A DNA stretch of 64,000 nt, taken from Zopfochytrium polystomum. Taxonomy: Eukaryota; Chytridiomycota; Chytridiomycetes; Chytridiales; Chytridiaceae. The notes under the pieces are model-generated. The model was not told the DNA's origin. It did no database searches and saw only the letters and a list, made by a program, of their open reading frames with translations. The first letter of the stretch is position 1. Every line of letters begins with the position of its first letter. The stretch spans positions 558,001-622,000 of the forward strand of contig JAIVFJ010000004.1 in the NCBI GenBank assembly GCA_025765615.1, in the 5' to 3' direction. Positions 45,169 to 56,900 of the stretch are shown here, one piece after another. The position numbers and the translations under genes are program-made.

Positions 45169-46372
45169 GCCCCAGTGGTTCTCCATCGTGTTCCACACCA
45201 CGTACCGCACCGTGCTCATCATGTACCCAAAGTCGACCCGCATATGGATCGTCCCGAGCATCATCCTCGTCGTGCAGATGTGCCTTCAGAGGTTCGTTTC
45301 TTGCTGGATGTCAAAGTCCCCCCACACCGGACCCCTGCTTCTTTTCCTTCATTTTTGTTTTTTAAAAAATTTTCGTTTCCAATCCCCACCGTGTGTGTGT
45401 GTGTGTGGGGACACGGTCAACCCGACACGAACGAAAAACGCAGCGCTGGTAGGTGGAGTTCGCGCGCTCGCAATTTTTGACTCCGCTGACACGTTTGGCT
45501 CTGACCCCGCCCAAAAACACCCAAACTATGGAAAAGGTGTCTACTATTGGTACGATAACTGGACGGTACGTCAGCCGCCATTTCCAAAAAAACACCCCTC
45601 GCCCCCTCGCCGAAAGCCCTAAACGCACCCCCGCCCCCTCGCAGACAAACCACTTTGCGACCACCACCCCGCAGCTCTACTGGCTCTCCCTTGTCATCAT
45701 GTTCTTCGTCTCGTCCGTCGACTCGGTCTTCTTTGTCCTTGCCCAGTACAAGATCATCACCACCCTCCGCGAGGTCAGCAACACTCCTGTCTCGCCGCTG
45801 CACGTTGCAAAGACCGCCCTGAGGATCATGTGCTACACCTCCGCGGTCGTGATGGAGTTTGTGTCGCTCGGTTCGTCGTGCGGGCTGCTGGGTTTTTTTT
45901 AGGCGGCTTTTTGCTAAAATGGTCTCTGGTTTGCTTCCTTCGACCAATAGGCCAGTACTTCTACAGTATCGACACAGGTAAATGACGCGAGGGAGCGTTG
46001 GTTGTTGGCAGCGCAGCAACGTTCTCCTCAAATCAACCCACTGACTTCACGACGTTAACCTTCCCCCAAAAAAACTTTCAAAAACCCAACCCTCGTTCAC
46101 ACGAAAAAACCAAAAGCATGGTAATACCCACCACAAACTTCCGGCCCCGCCCCTTTTAACACCCACCTCTCCATTCAACGCCCCCCTGCCCTACTCCAAA
46201 CTAACACCACCACCCCCCCAAAAAATCAACTAAAAACACAAAACAAAAAAGGCCGTTCGTCTACCAAGCCCAAAACCTGATGATCATGGTCCTCCTCTCC
46301 GACAGCCACTACATCACGCAAATCGTCCGGTACTACTACTTCGGCACGCCGAAATCCGGTAGCACGTTTTAG
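44423..46372 (+). CDS. Multi-pass membrane protein, tandem copy 1
   Basis: Ten exons: 44423-44491, 44674-44848, 45013-45029, 45176-45291, 45444-45448, 45537-45565, 45645-45870, 45951-45977, 46117-46120, 46252-46372; 262 aa, all phases consistent. About seven hydrophobic segments are visible: 'NVMVALGVSLITTLVSFW', 'NPVLLCTLAISATGHLIY', the 'YFYLTACLT...WFSIVF' region, 'IWIVPSIILVVQMCLQ', 'YWLSLVIMFFVSSVDSVFF', 'ALRIMCYTSAVVMEFVSLG' and 'NLMIMVLLSDSHYI'. No signal peptide or known motif was recognised; the layout is receptor- or transporter-like, but I assign no function. Exons of 5 nt (CGCTG) and 4 nt (CATG) are required to keep frame. The leader is CAGC-rich, as in the other copies. Copies 1 and 2 are the only ones without internal frame damage. 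Confidence 0.8.
45115..45165. repeat. (CA)n(CT)n microsatellite in intron 3
   Basis: Compound tract just before the acceptor of exon 4 of copy 1. Confidence 0.9.
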
Positions 46373-47515
46373 GGGAAAGAGCTTTTTTTTTCTTTTTCGG
46401 AGTCCAACCGAGGGTGGAAGAAAAAAACAACATACCGGGGACGGGGATTTTGCGGCGCGCGAAGCGAGGCGAGGCCTTCTTTTGGGGTGGGCTGTGCGGA
46501 GGGGGGCCGAGGGGAGCTGGGGGAAAGAGGCGTGGAGATTCTTTTTTTTTTTCTTTCTTTCTTTGCCCATGCAGTTCTTGTTTCAATCATCCCGCGCGCA
46601 TCCACGGCGCTTCTATGCTTGTTGGATCATATCAAATACTTTACAACCAGTCCCGTCTTTTTGAAGAGAGGGCTAGTCCTTCTTGCTGAAACTTCGCTTT
46701 CTTTTTCGTCGACTTGCCAGTTTCAAATTGCTTGTTTTCTGAATCCTCCTCACAACGGGCCTCTTACGGAGTGAATAAAATCTTGTCAAGTGCGAGACAC
46801 GCTCCGAGGGTTACGAAGCAATCTCCAAGCACAAGAGTAAGATGTGTAAGTGGCGTGAAATAGAGAAGGAGATCCTTATTGATCCTCATTCCTTGTTTCC
46901 TTGACACTCCACTCAGCACCCTTTCACACCCCATACTTCTCTGTTTCCTTCAATAATGTCTCCCACACCCGCCCCCCCCCTTCCCTACCACACTTTCAGC
47001 CCTGACCGTCTCACTTCACGGCAGTACCCTCGCCGAGTACCCAGCCCTTCTCAGCTTCCACACGCTCTCGCAGCCTTTCCCTCTTTCTCTCTTCCAGCCT
47101 CCGCCGCGACCCTCAGCCTCCCCTAAGCGAAGGCCATGGCTTTGTCACACTTTCTCGCCCTCGTGTCCCACACACACACCCCGACGGCCGATGGGGACGG
47201 TACCCTCTCCCCGGTCCCACCACAGCTACCACACACCTCCTTCTTTTTCCCCCTCTCACCCTCTTTTTTTCTTTCGGCCGCGTCTTCAGGGTTTCTTGTC
47301 TCTGTGGACTCGCACCGAGTCTCGAAGTTGTTCGAGATTATCGATTGGTTCAACCAAACGATGAGTGTGTGTGTGTGTGTGTGTGGGTGAGCGAAAGCGT
47401 TTTCAGCTTCCGTTCAAGGAGAGAGACAGAGGGGAGCTCCTCGCTTGCGGCCTACCTGCCAGTCCTCAGCCAGCCAACCTTCAGTCAGCCACGCATCGCA
47501 CGCACGCACGCCGCC
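46373..47515. other. Spacer between copies 1 and 2
   Basis: The first about 380 bases are a 3' flank also found after copies 2 and 3 (blocks near 'catatcaaatacttt' and 'gaatcctcctca'). The rest is pyrimidine-rich and ends in a (TG)n tract (47366-47387) and the CAGC-rich leader. No gene. Confidence 0.6.
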
Positions 47516-49552
47516 ATGGATCCGACGCGGTTCGTTGCAAACAGCAACGTCATGGTCGCCCTCGGCGTCTCGCTGATCACCACGGTACAAGGAGAATGCA
47601 ACCCCTCCCTTTTGACTCGCCGAAACGGACGTCGCCACAGAGCACTCACGCTCACTCTCTCCCCCTTCCCTGCTTTCCCACTGCTCATCAAAACGCCCTC
47701 CAATCTTCCGATCTCGTCTCCCCTTCCTTCCTTCCGTCCCTTTTTTCGCTCTCTCTTTCCATTGCTCCAGCTCGTCTCCTTCTGGGAAGTCATCGCGAAA
47801 ATGACGAACCCGGTGCTGCTGTGGACGCTGGCCGTCTCCGCCACCGGTCACCTCGTCTACACCTTTGGATCCGCCGTCATCGCACGGATCGTGGCCGTCG
47901 ACGGCGATTTCGATAGGTACTTTTACTTGACGGCCTGCGTGACGGGTGAGTTTGTGTGCGGTTGAGGGAGCGGGGGTGGTCTGTGTCTGGCGTCCAGTTT
48001 TGGAAGGCCCTCTTCCCTTTTTTTGGGGTGTCTGCCCGGATATTTACAGTCCACACACCACATCGTGGCGATGGAGCAGTTGCGGACGTCATAGCCGTAA
48101 GTTTTACCTACTACCTTCACTCCGCTTGAGGCCGATGGAGAAGGGAGAGGATCTCTTTCCCTAAAACTAACGCCCCCCTCCCCCTCCGAAACTATGCCAG
48201 TGGTTTTCCATCGTGTTCCACACCACGTACCGAACCGTGCTCATCATGTACCCACAGTCGTCCCGCATATGGATCGTCCCGAGCATCATCCTTGTCGTGC
48301 AGATGTGCGTTCAGAGGTTTGTTGTCGCTTCCTTTTTTTTTGAACTTCGGTTTTCTTCTAAAATCGGACACTTCGTTTTCCGATTCCCACCACCGTGTGT
48401 GGGGGAACGGGTGAACCCGGCGTGGACTAAATAACATAGCGCGAGTAGGTGGAGTGCGCGGACTCGCAATTTGTTTCGTTAGCCTCGATCTGACACGCTT
48501 GCCTGTTGGTCCTTTCAGGCCTCTACTATTGGTACGATAACTGGAAGGTACGTTTTAGCCGCCATTTCCCCATACAAAGCCACCCCCTCACGAAAAGGCT
48601 TAACCCGCCCCCTCGCAGACAAACCAATTTGCGACATCCACCCCGCAGCTCTACTGGCTCTCCCTCGTCGTCATGTTCTTCGTCTCGTCCGTCGACTCGG
48701 TCTTCTTTGTCCTCGCCCAGTACAAGATCATCACCACCCTGCGCGAGGTCAGCAACACTCCCGTCTCGCCGCTGCACGTCGCGAAGACCGCGCTGAGGAT
48801 CATGTGCTACACGTCCGCGGTGGTGATGGAGTTTCTGTCGCTTGGTTGGGACAGTTTCTTTTTTTTTTTAGGCTTTAGTCTTTTTTTTTTTTTTTTTTTT
48901 TTTGTTGTTTTGTGGGAGGGTTGTGGGCGTTTTTTTTTTTTTTTTTTTTTTTTTGCTAAATGGTCGCTTCCTTCGACCCACAGGCCAGTACTTTTTCAGT
49001 GTCAACACTGGTAAATGACGCGAGCATGCGCCGTTCTCCCAAAACCAACCACTGACTTCACTATTTTCACTTTCTCCCCCCACCCCCAACCAAACATCTT
49101 TCAAAAATCAAACGCTCGTTCACGCGAAAAAGCATGGTAAACCCACATCACAACCCCCCCCCCCCCCCACCCGGGGGCCTCCCCCTCACCATCCCTCCAC
49201 CTCTCGCCCCCCAAAATCTAACACAAAAAAAAAAAACAATACAACACCAACAAATAAAAAAACAAGGCCGTTCGTATACCAAGCCCAAAACCTGATGATC
49301 ATGGTGCTCCTTTCCGACAGCCACTACATCACGCAAATCGTCCGGTACTACTACCTCGGCACGCCGAAATCCGCTAGCACGTTTCAGGGGAGGGAGAACT
49401 TTTTTCTTTTGGAAGTAACTGAGGGCCGGAATGTGGCGCGCGCGGTGCGCGCACAATGTGAGACGAGGCCCTTTTTGGGGTGGGTGCCGGAGGCACCCCG
49501 GGGGGGGAGTTATGGGGGAGATGCGGGGGTTTGTTTTCTATTTTCTCGTTAG
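47516..49552 (+). CDS. Multi-pass membrane protein, tandem copy 2 (stop lost)
   Basis: Exons: 47516-47584, 47771-47945, 48080-48096, 48201-48316, 48440-48444, 48519-48547, 48619-48844, 48984-49010, 49133-49136, 49267-49552. Same ten-exon plan and microexons (CGCGA, CATG) as copy 1. The usual terminal 'STF' followed by TAG has become 'STF' followed by CAG, so the frame runs on to a TAG at 49550-49552. The product would be 317 aa with a 55-residue tail absent from the other copies. The tail is Gly/Arg-rich and not hydrophobic. All upstream exons are in frame, so the gene may be functional with an extended C-terminus. Confidence 0.75.
48881..48954. repeat. Two poly-T tracts in intron 7 of copy 2
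   Basis: Runs of about 22 and 24 T lie on either side of a GT/GGG-rich spacer, in the intron before exon 8. Confidence 0.9.
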
Positions 49553-51527
49553 CAGTGCTTGTTTCCGTGTCCTGCGCGCATCCACGGCGCTTCTATGTTT
49601 GTTGGGATCATATCAAATACTTTACAACTAGTCCGTCTGTTGGGAGAGGTCTGGTCCTTTTTGCTGAGATTCTTTTCTTTCGCATTCCCTTTTCTTTCCA
49701 CTTGATCGGTTCAAAAATTGGTTGTTTTTAGAATCCTCCTCATAATGGGCCTCCTCTGGAATGAAAGACCACCACCACTAGTTAACTTGGTCGTCTCGGA
49801 AGTCTGCGTCCTCCAGTATGTCCGGGGTATGCAAGCCGCCCTTGTTCGGGTACTTCTCGCGTGCTTGAGATCCGCGTCAATCGAAAATCAGTCTGAATTT
49901 GATCATGTTCTGTGATGGGGAGCCCTTTCGGTCCTCGTCCACGATTCTCATCCCTTCTCTTTCGCGGAACTGGGAGAGTTTGGGGGAAGAGGAGGGGGGG
50001 AGGTGTTGTGTGAGGTATTGAGGCAACTGAGCGGAAGGCCTTCAGTGGTCCCATACTTTCTTATTCATTCTCCTCATCTGAACTTCTGGTGGAAATTGAT
50101 AGGTGAGAAGGAGAAGGGGACTAACCCGCGACATCGCCATCATACCTAAGTTATGCGGAAACCCCAATAGACTGAATTTCTGGTGCACTGCTCATAAGGA
50201 AGTGTGGGCGACGCGGATAGAGTGAAAATATCAATCGCCGAGTCGGGCGGTCTGCATCGAAAGTTTCGAAACACCCACCGTCGCCTTGATTGCAACAAAA
50301 TGACGCACATTGGCTTGGTGCTGAAGCGGTATGTGCCAAACGCGAAGTTGCGAGAGGAGAAAGGAATCAGCTGGGCGCGGTCGACCTGCGATCCCACCCC
50401 ACCCACCCAAACGCAAAAGCAAAGCAAACAAAAAAAAAAAAAAAAAGAAAGGAAAGAAAAACGTATGCTTGCATCTTGCCAAGCACACCGCCGTTCCTCT
50501 TTTTTCTTGAACCTCGCCCCTGCGCTCGTCTTCACCCTAATGGTGGATCTCGTTACGGTGAGGCGATCCCATTGTCGCCATCGTGTGTTTGAGGGGGCCG
50601 CTGGGCGTAGTGAGGGCAGCAGGTGGATCCAACAATACGCGCGATCTGCCTGAATGGCGCTCGCTGTTCCTCGTTTCGTTTGGTCGATGTGCCTGCACTA
50701 ACTGCTGTAAGGGCTACCCGGAGGAGTTCAGGCGAAGGGAGGGCTGGGGCAAGCTGTGTGGAAGCTGCACGAATGACACGTGTCATTCTTGCCCCAGTAA
50801 AAAAGTGCACTTCCAGTATTTACCTTGCATTTTACCACTTGACCTGTATTTTGTATGCTCCTCGAAATCCGCAGCAATAAAATAATGCAACCCAAACCGG
50901 GAAGGAGAAGACAGGTTTTATACCCAGCAGGTATTTATCCCGAAACCCCCTTTGCGTTCCTGCCAGCCGGGTTTTGCACTTCATTGTGTTACGTGATTTT
51001 TTTTTCTTTTCTTTTTTCTTTTCACAGCAAATGCAGTGAGGGCAGCACCGCTTGCATCGACCGTCACCAAACGCATGGCAAATAAGGAGTGACGGCCCCA
51101 GGGCATGACGAGTTATCTAGACGTGACTTGTGCGACCTTTGGATCCCACCGACTTCCTTGCGTGCTGAATGTCCAACGTGGGCGGGCAAGGAAATGTTTT
51201 TTGGCGGTGGGTGCGGGGTGGGGGGGTGTCTGGTTCTGATGCGGCTTGCGCGAGATTCGTCGCGTCACGCATGGAAGGAAAAGGTTTGGAAGGCGGAAAA
51301 AGCAACTTATGTAATGGACGGAAAGTTCTGAAGGTTTCGCCGCTTTGGCGGCAGGTCTCAATGGCCAATGAAACGAACTAAGCAGAATTAATTGGTCAGC
51401 GCAAGCGTTTGTGTTGTTTTCTTTGTTCGCCGCCGGTCGTGTGCGTTTTTCTTTTGTCTCCCGTTGGCTTTATTATTTATTTTATTTATCGTCAAGGGCA
51501 AGTAACAACACGTGCACGAGACAAACC

Positions 51528-51558
<31 letters not shown>

Positions 51559-52015
51559 CTGCGTTGTGTCGAGGTTTTATCCGCCATGCACATATGGCGA
51601 ATTGTTGTTTCCGCTTCTTTCGTTTTCTCTCCCATCCACCACCCACCAAATCAGGAAAGCGAAACAAACGAAAAAGGAAAACACGCAAATCATTATTATT
51701 ATTATTTCATCCAACAGCGAAAAAAGAGAAAACCGGAATTCAAAAACACGAAAAAAAAAAAGAAAAACAAGAGCAAGGAGTTCGTTTAAAACGAACAAGG
51801 ATTAATCAGACGAAGCAGCTACAAACAGTTGTAGTAGTCGAAAGCGAACAGAAAGAGCCAGCAGAGTGAGCGAGAGAGAGAGAGAGTGAGAGAGAAAGAG
51901 TGAGAGAGAGAGAGAGTGAGAGAGCGAGAGTGCCGACTCGCCCGGCCTGCCTGACAGCCAGCCAGCTTTCAACCAGCTGCGCACGACACTCCCGCCCGCC
52001 CCGTCACCCGCCGCC
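49553..52015. other. Spacer between copies 2 and 3
   Basis: Shared 3' flank (to about 49760), then a decayed copy of the secreted Ala/Lys-rich gene (49780-50545), then sequence duplicated from the copy 1 upstream region (50600-51990), with (TG)n at 51532-51558 and GA-rich sequence at 51870-51930 before the leader. Confidence 0.6.
49780..50545 (-). pseudogene. Decayed copy of the secreted Ala/Lys-rich gene
   Basis: Compared in the same orientation, 49790-50000 follows exon 3 of the gene at 35208-36282 (shared stretches around 'gtatgtccggg' and 'cttgttcgggt'/'ctttgtcgggt'). 50465-50545 follows the exon 2 end ('ttgccaagcac.ccgcc.ttc'). Many substitutions and indels destroy the frame, and the signal-peptide exon was not found. 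This is a dead paralogue carried in the tandem array. Confidence 0.65.
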
Positions 52016-53954
52016 ATGGATCCGTCGCGATATGTTGCCAACAGCAACGTCATGGTCGCCCTGGGCGTCTCGCTCATCACCACGGTACGTCGAATGACCG
52101 CCCCCCTGTTCTTGCCGAAAGACCTCACCGCCTGGGAGGAGCAGAACGCTCACAGTATTCTTGCTTTCCCGCTCCCCATCCACACACTAATCCTCCCATC
52201 TTCTCTCCCCAACCCTAACCCTCCCTGCCTTCCTTCCTTTCCACCCCCCTTTCACTCTTTCCGTACTCTAGCTCGTCTCCTTCTGGGAGGTCATCGCGAA
52301 ATTGACCAACCCCGTCCTCCTGTGGACGCTGGCCATCTCCGCCACCGGCCACTTAATCTACACATTTGGGTCTGCCGTGATCGCGCGGAACGTCGCCGTC
52401 GACGGCGATCTCGATAGGTACTTTTCTTGACAGCCTGCTTGACGGGTGAGTTTGTGCGTTGCGCGGAGAGTGGGCGGAATTGTGTGGCGTTTCCAGTTTC
52501 GGAAGGGCCCCTTCAATTTTGTGGGGTGTGTCTGTCCAACATAGTTCCCCCCACACTCTGATGCACACTTCATCGTGGTGATGGCGGTCCCCCGCGCGGG
52601 AGCAGTTGCGGACTTGATAGCCGTAAGTTAACCTACAACACTCGGCTGAGACGGTGGAGAATCGATTTTCCTGAAACCAACGCGCCCCACCCCCTCTCTT
52701 CCCACACACACAACACGGACACGCCCACACTCCCTCGCTGTGCCAGTGGTTCTCCATCGTGTTCCACACCACGTACCGAACCGTGCTCATCATGTACCCA
52801 AAGTCGAAGGGCATATGGATCGTCCCGAGCATCATCCTCGTCGTGCAAATGTGCCTTCAAAGGTGGGTTTGTTGTTGGATGCCAAATGCCCCCACACCCC
52901 CCCAGCTTCCCTTTTCTTTTATTGTTTTATTTCATTTTTTTGTATTTGATTTTCAACCCCTCTTTATTCCCAACGGACGAAATACGCAGCACTGGTACGT
53001 GTAGTGCGAGAACTTCCAATTTTTTTCCCCCCTCCTCGTGCTGACACGTTTGGTTTCTGCCCCCATCCCCACCATTTGGAAAGCCCTCTACTATTGGTAC
53101 GATAACTGGACGGTACGTTTAGTCGGCCACTTTCCCACCCAAAAGAAGACACCCCTCCCCCGCCTCGCCCAGAGCCCCTTAACTCCCCCCGCTTTCCAAT
53201 CCCCCGCCCCCTTCGCAGACAAACCACTTTGCAACCACCACCCCGCAGTTCTACTGGCTCTCCCTCGCCATCATGTTCTTCGTCTCGTCCATCGACTCGG
53301 TCTTCTTTGTCCTCGCCCAGTACAAGATCATCGCCACCCTCCGCGAGGTCAGCAACACCCCCGTATCGCCGCTGCACGTTGCAAAGACCGCACTGAGGAT
53401 CATGTGTTACACGTCCGCAGTCGTGATGGAGTTGTTTCGCTCGGTTCGGACATTTTTATTTTTATTTTTTTTGGTTATGTTGTTGTTGTTGTTGTTGTTG
53501 TTGGGAGGAGGGTGGGCGCTTTTTGCTAAATGGTCGCTTCTTTGGATCAATAGGCCAGTACTTTTACAGTATCGACACTGGTAAATGACGCCGGGGGGAG
53601 TGGCAGCTCGACAAGGGTTCTCCCAGTACCAACCCACTGACTTTACTATTTTCACCTCCCTCAAAACACCAAAATCTTTCAAATACCCAATGCGGCTCCC
53701 ACCTTAAAAAACACAAATATACAGCATGGTACCTCCCCCCCACCACCCTAGCACCCCTCTCCGTCTACCGCCCCCTCCCCAAACTAACACCACCACCACC
53801 CCCGATTTGTCCATCTCTTTTCGGAAAAAAAAGGGCTTTCGTCTACCAAGCGCAGAACCTAATGATCATGGTTCTCCTCTCCGACAGCCACTACATCTCA
53901 CAAATCGTCCGGTACTACTACTACGGCACGCCGAAATCCGCTAGCACGTTTTAG
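52016..53954 (+). pseudogene. Multi-pass membrane protein, tandem copy 3 (two 1-nt deletions)
   Basis: Exons: 52016-52084, 52272-52445, 52606-52622, 52747-52862, 52991-52995, 53084-53112, 53219-53443, 53554-53580, 53725-53728, 53834-53954. Microexons are CACTG and CATG. Exon 2 is 174 nt instead of 175 (the A in 'ttttacttg' is missing at about 52425), and exon 7 is 225 instead of 226 ('gagtttgtgtcg' is now 'gagttgtttcg' near 53429). Each deletion shifts the frame, so as written it is a pseudogene. Splice sites and the final stop are otherwise intact, so sequencing error cannot be excluded. Confidence 0.7.
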
Positions 53955-56900
53955 GCGGGAGAACTTTAGCCGAAGGAGGGACGGATTTGCGGTGCGACGC
54001 GACGCGTGCGCGATGTGAGACGAGGCCCCGTGTTGTTGTGGTTGAGGGGGCCCGGGAGAGTGGCGAGTGGGGCTCGTTGTGCAGGACACTCCTTCCCCCA
54101 CGAGGATAATTTTTTTCTTTTCTTCTTCCTTTCGCAGTTTTTGTTTGCGAATACGCGCGTTACATCCACAGCTTCTCTGCTTCGCATCATATCAAACACT
54201 TACAACCAGTCCCGTCTTTGAAGAGAGAGGGCTGGTCCTTCTTTGCTGACCTTCGCTTTTTCTTTTTGGCTTGTCAATTCAAAATTGCTTTGTTTCTTGA
54301 ATCCACCTCATAATGAGCCTCTTCAGCAGTGAAAAAAAAACTAAGAAGCATTCAATCAACGGACTCACCCGGATTGCTGCTGCCGCGCTCGAAACAACCT
54401 ACAACCCCGCCGCATTCCCTACCAGTAGTTACAGCCCACCGAAAGAAAAAATAGAAGGATGTTGAACATTTGCTCAAATCGTCAGCAGCCAACAACGACA
54501 GTAACAACAAGTGAAATCTAGTTCGTGCGTGCGTGTTTTCTTTCTTCGTTTTTTCTTTCTTACCGGTTCAGTGTGCTTCTCTTCTGAAAGCGGATACGAA
54601 AAACGAAGCTTGTGATGGTTGAGTTCTTCTATTATGTAAAACAAAGTGAGTGAAAAAAAAACAAGAAAAACTCGCTGAGAGAAAAAAAAGTTGCAGCTTC
54701 GGATCAGACGAAAACCGCACTGACATCACTTTCCCGCTTGTCCACGCCTCGCTACGGGGTCTGCACCCACTCATGTTTTTTCTTAACGGAGTGATTCCCT
54801 TTCTTTTTCTTTTTTTTTTTCTTCCTGTTTTCGATGGCTGGATGTGGAAGTGGGTGAGGTGTCTATGGTGATGTCCGGCTTTGGGAGTGCAACGACCGGA
54901 GCGAACAGCACGTGCGATCTGGTGAAGGCAAGCGTGCTTATCTCTAACATCAGTTGCCAAGTAGAATCAGGTAGCCGAAGCAAGCCTCGCCACCTCACTG
55001 CGTCAAAAGCACTCTTGGCACATTGTTGTCTCCTGCACTTGGTGCGCTCTCGATTGTGGCAGTCGTTCTTTTGCAGTAAGGCAACACCACTGTGTATGGA
55101 GATACAGTTGTTGCGGCGTCATGTATTCCGGGACATGATCCTTCCCTGTTCAAGCGCAGGACCGCAGGTGTGAAGCAGTGCACTTGCGAACAAGAGGACA
55201 GTGGGTGTATCTCCTGCGCTGATCCCTCTGTCCCTGCGTCGCTGAAAGTTTCATTTTACATAGCAGATCCCAACCTGGAGTGAGCTTCCATTGCCTCAAT
55301 CTTGTCACCATGAGCCACCGTGCAGCCCAACTACGATCCAGTCGGGCATAAATCAGTCGACGCTGCCCTCACTTGCTGCTCTCAACAAGCAACATCTGTG
55401 CTGATGATTCAGAATTCGAATTTGCTGCTCTCCTCCGTGTTCAACGACTGCCATTCTTAACCCTGCTTCTTCCAGCGCAGAAATCTGATATGCTGAAGTC
55501 AACCCAATTTAGTGGATCTGAAATAGCATACAACCTTGTCTCCTGTTGCCGGCACTAATCAATTAAGCCAGGACCTTGAAGACCACTTGGTTGATTGATA
55601 TGTACCTCTTAATTCGCCACCTCTTGTCTGCACCACTGTTTCCTGCATTCACTTCAGCTCCTAAAAGCATGACAGAGTAAGTAACACAATGCACGATTCT
55701 AACCACATTCACCGCCAAATTGTCTTCAAATTTAGTATCCCATAATGGACTAAGTCAAATTCCATTGAGGAGAGATAAACATTTTGTAGCTTGAGATCGC
55801 CATGAATCCTCTGCACATTTGAAGTCATGAATACTTGAAGTTGAAACACTGAACTCCTCCAAAGCCTCTGTGTGCAACAATTGAAGTAATTTCTCTCACC
55901 AACGCTCCAATCTCTTTCCGGTCCTGTATCAGCAACTTAACTTGCGAACTGTCGCGAACCTTAGCCTCGGGCTGGCCATGCTTGGAGAAGGATTGGGCTG
56001 CAGCCTCCAATGTTCACTGTGGGACCTGAGAGACTAGCTTGAGGTTTCATCCTAAGTTTTCATACCAAGTGAGTGTTTTGAATGTTAACTATGGTTTTGT
56101 ATAAGCATTGATCATACTTGAAACAAGTAAGTTCGTGATAGTCTAACCCTTTTCAGCTGCATGTTCCCTGCTCAAGAGCATTAATTTATAATCAGGAAAC
56201 ATACAACTTCTCCAATTACAACCTCTTCAGTTACCTGATTATTCGCTGACTGAAAATGCAGATACGTTGGAGGTTACTGGTGATGGAGCCTTGCCTGCTG
56301 TAGGGCACCAGCACTGGTCCAGCAGCGCCTTGTTGGATAAGAGTGAAGCTCCCCTTGTCATCAAGGTCCAGTGCTCTGACTGGTAGACCTCCTCTGTAGT
56401 GCAGGACATTGTATCATGTCAAGAGTCAAGAAGCCAGAGGATCTGACACATAATGGAAGAAGAGGAGTGTCGTGATTTCCATTTGAGCAGGAAGCACCAC
56501 TCACCAAATCAGTCACCAGACACGCAGGTTGCCTCAACACCAACACCTGAACTACCTATTGCTCTCAGCACAAGTAGTCTCAAACACCACTGACAGCAAC
56601 TTCAATCACAACTCATGCGTCCCAACTTCCACCCAATAGCTCTCATCCCCACCCATATCATCACACTGCCAAGGAGCCACAGCAACAGCCACAGCTGATG
56701 CCCTGGAGATCCTTTTGCCCAGTGATGAAAGGGGCAGTGGGCCCAGCGATCTGGAAGAATTTGGTCCAGTGCAGAGGGTGAGAGGGGGGTACGAGTCTTC
56801 ATTTCCGCAAGAGGTAGGCGACTGGTAGAGTATTAGTAGGAGGCCCAGTGGTGACGTGGACCCTGCAGCATCTGGCAAGGTACTACCCGCTGACAAGGCC

